Notes under the pieces: generated by a model
What the model was told of the DNA's origin: nothing
What the model saw: the letters and a program-made list of their open reading frames with translations, nothing else
Databases searched by the model: none
Assembly (NCBI RefSeq): GCF_014653695.1
Contig: NZ_BNAR01000004.1
Coordinates: forward strand, 638,645 to 702,644
Direction of reading: 5' to 3'
Length of the DNA stretch: 64,000 bases
Source: Lentzea cavernae
Lineage (GTDB): Bacteria > Actinomycetota > Actinomycetes > Mycobacteriales > Pseudonocardiaceae
Shown here: in pieces, positions 57,376 to 64,000 of the stretch
How positions within the stretch are numbered: position 1 is the stretch's first letter
Layout: every line of letters starts with the position of its first letter
Program-made: the position numbers and the translations under genes

Positions 57376-58071
57376 TCAGGACGACGTGCGCGCACGCCGG
57401 TGCGACCGGGCGTCCTCGACGAGCAGGCGTTCGAGGTGCGGCAGAGCGCCGGTCCTGGCGGCGTCGACGACGGCGCCGAGCAACCTGTCGCAGGTCGCCC
57501 GCGCGACCGGCTCGTGCCGCAGTCCCGCCAGGTGCTCGCCGGATCTCCGGCGGATCTGCCGCGCGTTGGCCTCGGTCGTCCCGAGCACCTCGGCGATGTC
57601 GCGGAACGGGTAGCCGAACGCCTCGCGCAGCACGAAGACGGCGCGTTCGGCCGGGGACAACCGACCGAGCAGCAGCAGGACGGCCTGTTCGAGGTCCATC
57701 GACCGGTCCACGGCCAGCGCCGGGTCCTCGGAGATCGGCACCTGCCCCGGCAGCCAGCGGCCGACCGGGATCTCCCGGCGCACGCGGGCCGAGGCCAGGA
57801 AGTTGAGCGTGACCCGCGTCGTGATCGTCGCGAGGAACGCCACGCGGTCGCGCACCACCGCGCGGTCCGTGCTCTGCCAGCGCAGCCAGACGTCCTGGAC
57901 GACGTCCTCGGCGTCGGCCGCCCGCCCGAGCATCCGGTAGGCGATGCCGAACAGGCGCGGGCGGACGCTCTGGAAGTCCGCCACCGCCTCGGCGTCCTCG
58001 CAGGACCGCGGAACGGGCAGGGCCTGCGGTGTGGCTGACGGGCACGCGGTGGTGCTGGTCGTCGAACGCAT
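57376..58071 (-). CDS. ECF sigma factor (SigJ/ECF41-like) with truncated C-terminal domain
   Basis: A 231-residue ECF sigma factor. Region 2 is RPRLFGIAYRMLGRAADAED, VVQDVWLRWQ; region 4 is LSPAERAVFVLREAFGYPFR, DIAEVLGTTEANARQIRRRS. The opening RLFGIAYRMLG and the spacing match ECF41/SigJ-type factors, which normally carry a C-terminal SnoaL-like domain of about 110 residues that controls activity. Here only its first helix (CDRLLGAVVDAARTGALPHL) remains before a short basic tail. The start ATG at 58071 was preferred to the longer reading. Diverges from a LAL regulator and is followed by the small gene above. Confidence 0.85.
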   Translation of the reverse strand: MRSTTSTTACPSATPQALPVPRSCEDAEAVADFQSVRPRLFGIAYRMLGRAADAEDVVQDVWLRWQSTDRAVVRDRVAFLATITTRVTLNFLASARVRREIPVGRWLPGQVPISEDPALAVDRSMDLEQAVLLLLGRLSPAERAVFVLREAFGYPFRDIAEVLGTTEANARQIRRRSGEHLAGLRHEPVARATCDRLLGAVVDAARTGALPHLERLLVEDARSHRRARTSS

Positions 58072-58308
58072 GACGGGCCCCCGTTTCGTCGTGGCCTCCA
58101 CTGGCGTGGCAGAGCCACCGTCGTCCCGCGCACGGGGTGGACGCGCCCTTGACCACCCCTGGCGGACCACGGGTCGTGCGGGACCAGGGACACGGGTGCC
58201 ACTGGCGCCCACCCGGTGGACGACGGTGCGAACGCCGCCGGGGCGGTGCATCATGGGGCGGCCCGGCGTTGATCAACGCCGGATCCCTCGGCACGCGCGG
58301 CGGTGGTG

Positions 58309-61053
58309 ATGGCGGACAGCGGTCCTCGGCCCGGGCTGCGCGGCAGGCGCGGTGAGACCGAGGTCCTCGACCGGTTGCTGGTCGAGGCGAGGGCGGGCCG
58401 CAGCCAGGTGCTCGTGCTGCGCGGCGAGGCGGGGATCGGCAAGTCGGCGCTGGTGGACCACGTGGTGCGGGGCGCTGCGGGGTTCCGGATCGCGCGGGCC
58501 GCCGGGGTCGAGTCCGAGATGGAGCTGGCGTTCGCCGCGCTGCACCAGCTGTTCGCGCCGATGATGACGCACGTCGACCGCCTGCCCGAACCGCAGCGCG
58601 CCGCGCTGACCGTCGCGTTCGGACTGAGCACGGGCAGCGCGCCGGACCGCTTCCTGGTCGGGCTCGCGGTGCTCAGCCTGCTCGCCGAGGTGACGGAGGA
58701 GCAGCCGCTGGTCTGCGTCGTGGACGACGCCCAGTGGCTCGACCGGGTGTCCGCGCAGACGCTGGCCTTCGTCGCGCGCCGGCTGCTCGCCGAACGGGTG
58801 GTGTTCGTGTTCGCGGTGCGGTCCTCCGCCGGGGACGACCAGCTGGCGGGGCTGCGGGAGCTCGTCGTGCGGGGCCTGCCGGACCGCGACGCCCGGGACC
58901 TGCTCGACTCGGTCGTGCTCGGCCGGGTCGACGAGCGGGTCAAGGACAGGATCGTCGCCGAGGCCCAGGGCAACCCGCTGGCGCTGCTGGAACTGCCGCG
59001 CGGGCTGACCGGCGCGGAACTGGCCGGCGGGTTCGCCCGCCCGGACGTGCGGCCGCTCGCGAGCCAGATCGAGCAGAGCTTCCTGCGGCGCATCGGGTCG
59101 CTGCCCGACACGACCCAGCGGCTGCTGCTGGCGGCGGCCGCCGAACCGGTGGGCGACGTGTCGTTGCTGCGGCGCGTCGCCGAACGGCTCGGCATCGGCG
59201 CGGAGGCAGCGGCGGCGGCCGAGGCGGCGGGACTGATCAAGTTCGGTGCGCGGGTGCTGTTCCGCCACCCGCTGGTGCGCTCGGCGGCCTACCGCGCGGC
59301 GGACAGCGACGACCGGCGGGACGTGCACCGCGCGCTCGCCGCGGCGACCGATCCCGAGTCCGACCCCGACCGGAGGGCCTGGCACCGCGCCCACGCCGCG
59401 GTCGAGCCCGACGAGGCCGTCGCGGGCGAGCTGGAACTCTCCGCCGGCCGCGCCCAGGCCCGCGGGGGAATCGCCGCGGCGGCCGCGTTCCTGACCCGTG
59501 CGGCGGGCCTGACCCCGGATCCGGCCCGGCGCGGCGCGCGCGTGCTGGCCGCCGCCCACGCCACCTTCGAGGCCGGGGCGCCCGACGCCGCTCTGGAACT
59601 GCTCGCCGCCGCCGAGATCGGCCCGTTGGACGCGCTCCAACGCGGGCGGCTGGCCCGGCTGCGCGCGCAGATCGCCTTCGCGCGCCGGCGTGGTGGCGAC
59701 GCGCTGCCGTTGCTGTTCGAGGCGGCCGGTCGGCTGGAGGACCTCGACGGCGGACAGGCCCGCGAGGTGTACCTGGAGGCGATCGGGGCCGCGGTCTTCG
59801 CCGGGCGGCTGGGCGAGAGCGGCGCGCTGGCGGAGGTGGCGAGGGCCGCGCTCTCCGCACCACCGGGCCCACTGCCCGCGCGCCCGGTCGACGCCCTGCT
59901 CGACGGCCTGGGCGCGCGGTTCGCCGGGAGCTACGGCGAGGGCGCACCGCTGCTGCGCCAAGCACTCCTGGCGTTCCGGCAGGAGGCGGCGCAGGACGGC
60001 GAGGAGACCATGCGCTGGCTGTGGCTGGCGTGGCTGACCGCCGCCGACCTGTGGGACGACGAGGCCTGGCACGACCTGGTCACGCACGCGGTCAGGACGG
60101 CCCGCGAGACCGGCGCGCTGCACTTCCTGCCCCTGGCGCTGTCCTACCGCGCCGTCGTGCACCTGCACGCGGGCGAGTTCGACCTGGCCTCGACGCTGGT
60201 CGAGGAGTCCGACGCGATCCTGAAGGTCACCGGCAACTCCCACCTCGGTTACCCCAGGGTGGCGCTGCTCGCCTGGCGCGGTGATCCCGAGACGCCCTCG
60301 GCGCTCAGGGCCGGCGCCCGGTGGGCGAGCACGTGGGGTGAGGGACGGGCGATCGGCGGGCGCGGTTTCCTGAACGCGGTGCTGTACAACGGACTCGGCC
60401 GGCACGAGGACGCACTGGCCTCCGCCGCCGAGGCGTGCGAGCACGACGACCTCGGCCTCTTCGGCTTCGCGCTCGTCGAACTGGTCGAGGCCGCCGCCAG
60501 GACCGGTGCGCCCGCCGCGGAGGCGTTGGCCCGGATCGAGGAGCGGGCGACCGCCAGCGGCACGCAGTGGGCGTCCGGTGTGCTGGCACTGGCGAGAGCC
60601 CTTCTGACCGACGACCCTGACGCAGAACCGTTGTACCGCAAGGCGATCGAGCACCTCGGACGCACCAGGGTGGCCGTCTACCTCGCCCGCGCCCACCTCC
60701 TCTACGGCGAGTGGCTGGCTCGGGAGGACCGGCAGCCAGACGCACGCGAACAACTGCGGACCGCGCACGAGATGTTGCACCGGTTCGGTGCGAACGCCTT
60801 CGCCGAACGCGCCCGCCGTGCGCTGGCGGCGGCCGGTGAGGCCGTGCACCAGCACGCGCCCAGGACGCGGGAGGAGCTCACCGCGCAGGAGGCCCAGATC
60901 GCCAGGCTCGCGAGCGACGGCAGGACGAACTCCGAGATCGGCGCCGAGCTGTTCCTGAGCCACCGCACCGTCGAATGGCACCTGCGCAAGGTGTTCACCA
61001 AGCTCGACGTCGCGTCCCGCAGGGACCTGCGGGACGCGCTGGCCGACGGCTGA
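58309..61053 (+). CDS. LAL-type LuxR family regulator
   Basis: A 914-residue large ATP-binding LuxR-type regulator. N-terminal ATPase: GRRGETEVLDRLL, VLRGEAGIGKSALVDHV (Walker A) and LVCVVDDAQWLDRVS (Walker B). The middle 550 residues are helical TPR-like repeats (e.g. ALEALLAAAEIGPLD-type). The C-terminus is a LuxR helix-turn-helix: [55 protein letters not shown]. Ligand and targets unknown. ATG at 58309; GTG at 58303 is possible. Related to the regulator at the right edge of the window, which points toward it. Confidence 0.9.
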   Translation: MADSGPRPGLRGRRGETEVLDRLLVEARAGRSQVLVLRGEAGIGKSALVDHVVRGAAGFRIARAAGVESEMELAFAALHQLFAPMMTHVDRLPEPQRAALTVAFGLSTGSAPDRFLVGLAVLSLLAEVTEEQPLVCVVDDAQWLDRVSAQTLAFVARRLLAERVVFVFAVRSSAGDDQLAGLRELVVRGLPDRDARDLLDSVVLGRVDERVKDRIVAEAQGNPLALLELPRGLTGAELAGGFARPDVRPLASQIEQSFLRRIGSLPDTTQRLLLAAAAEPVGDVSLLRRVAERLGIGAEAAAAAEAAGLIKFGARVLFRHPLVRSAAYRAADSDDRRDVHRALAAATDPESDPDRRAWHRAHAAVEPDEAVAGELELSAGRAQARGGIAAAAAFLTRAAGLTPDPARRGARVLAAAHATFEAGAPDAALELLAAAEIGPLDALQRGRLARLRAQIAFARRRGGDALPLLFEAAGRLEDLDGGQAREVYLEAIGAAVFAGRLGESGALAEVARAALSAPPGPLPARPVDALLDGLGARFAGSYGEGAPLLRQALLAFRQEAAQDGEETMRWLWLAWLTAADLWDDEAWHDLVTHAVRTARETGALHFLPLALSYRAVVHLHAGEFDLASTLVEESDAILKVTGNSHLGYPRVALLAWRGDPETPSALRAGARWASTWGEGRAIGGRGFLNAVLYNGLGRHEDALASAAEACEHDDLGLFGFALVELVEAAARTGAPAAEALARIEERATASGTQWASGVLALARALLTDDPDAEPLYRKAIEHLGRTRVAVYLARAHLLYGEWLAREDRQPDAREQLRTAHEMLHRFGANAFAERARRALAAAGEAVHQHAPRTREELTAQEAQIARLASDGRTNSEIGAELFLSHRTVEWHLRKVFTKLDVASRRDLRDALADG

Positions 61054-61057
61054 TCCC

Positions 61058-61084
61058 TGTCACACCCGTCCCGCCTGTCTTGTC
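61058..61084 (+). promoter_or_regulatory. TGTCAC motif 4 (possible ECF promoter)
   Basis: TGTCACA (61058-61064) with TTGTC at 61080-61084, 16 bp after TGTCAC, 4 bp after the LuxR stop and ahead of the USP gene. The -10 half is less like CGTC/CGGTC than in motifs 1-3. Confidence 0.35.
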
Positions 61085-61098
61085 CTTGTTGGTGCAGA

Positions 61099-61146
61099 GC
61101 CACTTCGGGACAGGGCCACTCCGGATCAGGGCCACATCGGGACAGG
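61099..61146 (+). repeat. Three tandem 16-bp repeats in the USP leader
   Basis: GCCACTTCGGGACAGG, GCCACTCCGGATCAGG and GCCACATCGGGACAGG follow each other without gap and end 8 bp before the USP start codon; the last unit supplies part of the AGGAG ribosome binding site. TTCGGGAC/TCGGGAC resembles half-sites of DosR/DevR-type dormancy regulators, but no complete palindrome is present. Confidence 0.8.
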
Positions 61147-61154
61147 AGCACGAG

Positions 61155-62033
61155 ATGGGACAGCGCAGAGACAGCAGTCTGCCGGTCGTCGCCGGCGTCG
61201 ACGGGTCGTCCTCGGCCCTCGCCGCCTCCCGCTGGGCCGCCCGCGAGGCCGCGCGCCGCGGTGCGCCGCTGTACCTGGTCAGCGCGTTCGGCTGGTCGGG
61301 GAAGCGGCACCTCGGCGACCCCGGCCTCGGCCGCTACCGGGACGCGATGGTGCAGGAGGCCTGGAGGACGGTCGGCGCGGCGGCCGATGCCGCGCGGCAC
61401 GCCGCGGAGGGTGTCGAGGTCTCCGAGATGACCGTCGACGGATTCCCGGTGCCGCTGCTGGTCACCGAGTCGCGCACCGCCGAGTTGCTCGTGATCGGGG
61501 ACCGCGGGCTCGGCGGGTTCACCTCGCTGCTGGTCGGGTCGGTCGCGATCAGGCTGGCGGCGCAGGCGGAGTGCCCGGTCGTCGTCGTGCGGGGTGAGGA
61601 CTCGGTTGACGCCGGTCCGGTCGTGGCCGGTGTCGACGGCTCCCCGATCAGCGAGGCGGCGCTGGGGTTCGCGTTCGAGGCGGCGGACGCGCGCGGGGTG
61701 CCGTTGGTCGCGGTGCACGTGTGGAACGACTACGCGGTCGGTGCCCCGGTGCCGCACCCGGGCGAGTGGGGTGCGGTCGAGGCCGACGAGCACCGGCTGC
61801 TCGCCGAACGGCTGGCGGGCTGGAGCGAGAAGTTCCCCGACGTGGTGGTGCGGCGGGAGGTCGTGCGCGACCGGCCCGCCCACGCGTTGATCGAGCACGC
61901 GACCAGGACCGGGGCCCAGCTGGTCGTCGTCGGGTCGCACGGCAGGGGCAGCGCCGCCGGTCTCGTGCTCGGCTCCGTCAGCCACGCCGTGCTGCACCAC
62001 TCTCCCTGTCCAGTCGCGGTCGTGCGGTCGTGA
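61155..62033 (+). CDS. Tandem universal stress protein
   Basis: A 292-residue protein with two USP domains. Each has an N-terminal VVAGVDGS strand-loop and a C-terminal ATP-binding loop: GDRGLGGFTSLLVGSVAIRL in the first, GSHGRGSAAGLVLGSVSHAV in the second (GxxGxGxxxxxxGSxS). It is therefore likely an ATP-binding USP, of the kind induced by hypoxia, nutrient or redox stress in actinobacteria. The stop overlaps the next gene's GTG. Upstream lie TGTCAC motif 4 and three 16-bp repeats. Confidence 0.9.
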   Translation: MGQRRDSSLPVVAGVDGSSSALAASRWAAREAARRGAPLYLVSAFGWSGKRHLGDPGLGRYRDAMVQEAWRTVGAAADAARHAAEGVEVSEMTVDGFPVPLLVTESRTAELLVIGDRGLGGFTSLLVGSVAIRLAAQAECPVVVVRGEDSVDAGPVVAGVDGSPISEAALGFAFEAADARGVPLVAVHVWNDYAVGAPVPHPGEWGAVEADEHRLLAERLAGWSEKFPDVVVRREVVRDRPAHALIEHATRTGAQLVVVGSHGRGSAAGLVLGSVSHAVLHHSPCPVAVVRS

Positions 62034-62278
62034 ACCGCCGGGAGCAGCGCGCGCTGCGCGAGATCGAGAAGAACATCAGCATCGACGATCCCCGGCTCGC
62101 CGAGGAGCTCCGCTCGTTCGGGAGCGACGACGGCGTGCGCAAGCGGTGGTACGCCGGTGCGGGCGCGGTCGCGTTGCTGCTCGTCGGCGCGAACGCGGGT
62201 TCGTCCGTGATCCTGCTGGCAGGGCTGGTCATGATGCTGGTGCTCGGTCTCAAGTGGACGTTGGAGGCGACGCGCTGA
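62030..62278 (+). CDS. DUF3040-type small membrane protein
   Basis: An 82-residue protein: N-terminal NRREQRALREIEKNISIDDPRLAEELRSF, then two hydrophobic helices (GAGAVALLLVGANAGSSVIL, LAGLVMMLVLGLKWTLEA). The LREIEKxLxxDDPxLAxxLR start is the hallmark of DUF3040, a family of small actinobacterial membrane proteins of unknown function. GTG overlaps the USP stop (GTGA), so it is translated with the stress protein. Confidence 0.85.
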   Translation: MNRREQRALREIEKNISIDDPRLAEELRSFGSDDGVRKRWYAGAGAVALLLVGANAGSSVILLAGLVMMLVLGLKWTLEATR

Positions 62279-62281
62279 CTG

Positions 62282-64000
62282 TCATTCCCCATGCGGCAGG
62301 GCGTCCCGCAGCTGCCGCCGAGAGGTGATCGACAGCTTGCTGAAGACCTTGCGCAGGTGCCACTCCACGGTCCGGGTGCTGAGGAAGAGCCGGGCGCCGA
62401 CCTCCGGGTTCGACAGGCCTTCCCGCACCAGCAGGGCGATCTGCCGTTCCTGAGGCGTCAACCTCGCGCCCGGCGGCACCGCGGCGGCGCGCTCGTGGAC
62501 CCTGTCACCGTTGGCGAGCAGCTCGCGGCTCGCGCGTCCGGCGAACGCCGTCATGCCGATCGACGCGAACATCCCGTGCGCGACGGTCAGCTGGTGCCGC
62601 GCGTCGGCTCGCCTGCCCCGCCTGCGCAACCACTCGCCGTACAGCAGGTGCGCCCGCGCGAGGTCGGGACGCAGCAACGTCCGCCCCAGCCGGTCGATCG
62701 CCCGGAGGTGGAGGTCTTCCGCCTCGTCCTCGCCCAGCAGCGCGCGGCAGCGGGCCAGGATCCCCTGAGCCCAGTTCGTGTCGCAGTCCTGCGCCGCGTC
62801 CGTCAGGCGTTCCAGCGCGTCGCGGGCGATCTCGGTGTCACCGACGCGCACGGCGGCTTCGACGAGTTCCGGCAACACCCACACCGAGACGATCAGCTGG
62901 GTGATCCGGGCGCTGGCCTGAGCGGCCGCGAGCGCTTCCTCGTAGCGGCCGAGACCGTTGTACAGCACGGCGGCGGCCCAGTGCGCGGTGGTGACTCCGG
63001 CCGCCCGGCGATCCGCGGTGGGCCGTTCGACCGTGGCGGCGACAAGGCGTGCCGCCTCCTCTTCCTTTCCCTGCAGTGCGAGGAGGATGAGCGTCGCGTA
63101 CGGAGCGACGGGGACGCCTGTGGTGGCGGCGACGGCGTCGGCCTCGGCGATCAGCGTGGCCGCCGTGGTGAAGTCGCCGATCAGCGAGTTCGCCGATCCC
63201 AGGCAGACGAGGTAGATCGGCAGCTCGGTGAGGATGCCGGCGGACCGCGCCACCTCGACGGCTCGGGTGTAGGTCTCGCACATGACCTGCTCGTCCCACA
63301 CGGCGGGGCTGACCCCGCAGGCCGCCCAGCCCCACTTCAGCAGGTCCTGCACGGGCAGGTCGGAGAGCGCGGACATGGCCTCGCGCAACGTGCCGATCGC
63401 GGCGCTGCGGCCGTCGGTGGCGAGCAGCGCGCAGCCGGTCAGCACCAGGTCGATCGGACGCGGACCGCCTTCGGGTGGCGGGAGTTCCCTGATCGCCCGG
63501 GAGATCGCGAGCAGCCGCCCGCCGTCGGCCGCGGTGCCCCAGGCGAGGAGGTAGGTCTCGCGGGCGAGGTCCATGTCGAACCGTTCCAGCTGCCGCGCGG
63601 CGGCCAGCAGCGTGCCCTGCGCCTCGTTGTAGGAACCGGCCGCGTACGCGATGCGCCCGCGCACCAGTTGGGCCCGCACCCGGAGGAACTCGTTGCGGGA
63701 GTCGAGTTCGACGATGTCGACGAGCTCCTGCGCGGCGGCCAGGTCGCCGGCCCGGACGCTGGCGTCCGCCGCTTCCACGGCACGTTCGACGCGGTGTGAG
63801 GCGTCGGCGGTGAGCGTGACGGACCTGCGCAGGAAGGCGGCGGCCGCGGCCAGCCCGCCACGTGCCTGGGCGCGGCCGGCGGACCGCACGAGTTCGGCGG
63901 CGACCTCCTCGTCCGGTTCGGCGGCGGCGCACGCGAGGTGCCAGGCGCGGCGGTCCGGGTCCGTCTGCCGGTCGGTGACCTCCGCGAGCGCGAGGTGCAC
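62282..64000 (-). CDS. LAL-type LuxR family regulator (partial, C-terminal part)
   Basis: The last 572 or so residues of a large LuxR-type regulator whose ATPase domain lies beyond the right edge. The visible part is helical repeats ([40 protein letters not shown]) and a C-terminal helix-turn-helix: [55 protein letters not shown]. It is a paralogue of the 58.3-kb regulator, with matching repeats (RRAWHRAHAAVEPDEAVAGE there). It converges on the USP/DUF3040 genes with a 3-bp gap. Confidence 0.87.
   Translation of the reverse strand: MHLALAEVTDRQTDPDRRAWHLACAAAEPDEEVAAELVRSAGRAQARGGLAAAAAFLRRSVTLTADASHRVERAVEAADASVRAGDLAAAQELVDIVELDSRNEFLRVRAQLVRGRIAYAAGSYNEAQGTLLAAARQLERFDMDLARETYLLAWGTAADGGRLLAISRAIRELPPPEGGPRPIDLVLTGCALLATDGRSAAIGTLREAMSALSDLPVQDLLKWGWAACGVSPAVWDEQVMCETYTRAVEVARSAGILTELPIYLVCLGSANSLIGDFTTAATLIAEADAVAATTGVPVAPYATLILLALQGKEEEAARLVAATVERPTADRRAAGVTTAHWAAAVLYNGLGRYEEALAAAQASARITQLIVSVWVLPELVEAAVRVGDTEIARDALERLTDAAQDCDTNWAQGILARCRALLGEDEAEDLHLRAIDRLGRTLLRPDLARAHLLYGEWLRRRGRRADARHQLTVAHGMFASIGMTAFAGRASRELLANGDRVHERAAAVPPGARLTPQERQIALLVREGLSNPEVGARLFLSTRTVEWHLRKVFSKLSITSRRQLRDALPHGE

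Noticed and set aside
58273..60981. A 902-codon antisense frame over the LAL regulator
   Set aside because: Shadow of the regulator; no motifs, Gln/Arg/Gly-rich composition.

Overview
The window is about 70% G+C, with GTG and TTG starts, many 4-bp GTGA stop/start overlaps, and actinomycete protein families (SARP regulator, GAF-ANTAR, DUF574 methyltransferase, LAL-type LuxR regulators, GH10-CBM2 xylanase). It reads as the chromosome of a filamentous soil actinomycete; the mix suggests Pseudonocardiales (Lentzea/Saccharothrix-like), which is inference only. No rRNA, tRNA, CRISPR, transposase or prophage was recognised.

Layout. (1) 1-4.7 kb: a partial iron-siderophore ABC ATPase under an IdeR/DmdR1-type iron box, a hydrolase, a secreted lipase and a secreted beta-propeller protein. 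(2) 4.8-12.4 kb: a SARP/NB-ARC/TPR regulator, then a quinate/shikimate catabolic locus (QuiC dehydratase, shikimate dehydrogenase, TetR regulator, MHS-family transporter) whose two promoters carry the same 19-bp operator. (3) 12.5-20.7 kb: a lone STAS protein, a secreted nuclease/phosphatase-fold enzyme, and an organic-acid catabolic locus: RraA-like aldolase, a decayed class II aldolase, a one-cysteine racemase homologue, a decarboxylating dehydrogenase, a cupin, a tandem-HTH GntR regulator, a CitMHS transporter and an aldehyde dehydrogenase. It is controlled from two matching GGTATT-N12-AATACC-type operators. (4) 20.8-25.8 kb: secreted enzymes (PIG-L/propeller, CsbD stress protein, M15 peptidase, GH43 glycosidase under a perfect 18-bp palindrome). 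(5) 25.9-41.1 kb: a stress-signalling island with STAS, RsbU-type phosphatase, two GAF-ANTAR proteins, a STAS-HATPase fusion and a CheB/CheR-PAS pair, interleaved with RecQ, an SDR, a glycosyltransferase and two decayed genes. Sigma-B-like promoters (GNNT-N15-GGGTAT) are visible. (6) 41.2-46.4 kb: a P-loop kinase/APH pair and a three-gene MoxR AAA+/metal-site VWA/unknown-protein unit. (7) 46.5-53.8 kb: a secreted PKD-like protein, a three-domain flavoreductase with divergent TetR and operator, a xylanase with its own promoter, and a methyltransferase. (8) 53.9-64 kb: hydrolases, a CBS protein, a C-terminally truncated SnoaL-type ECF sigma factor, a USP/DUF3040 pair behind three tandem 16-bp repeats, and two LAL regulators (the last cut by the window edge). 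TGTCAC motifs follow four stop codons here and may mark a local ECF regulon.

The least ordinary parts are the MoxR/VWA trio, the CheB-STAS/HATPase-CheR operon in an otherwise chemotaxis-free setting, the tandem-HTH GntR locus with its decayed aldolase, and the ECF/TGTCAC cluster. Functions come from motif recognition by eye; no searches were run.
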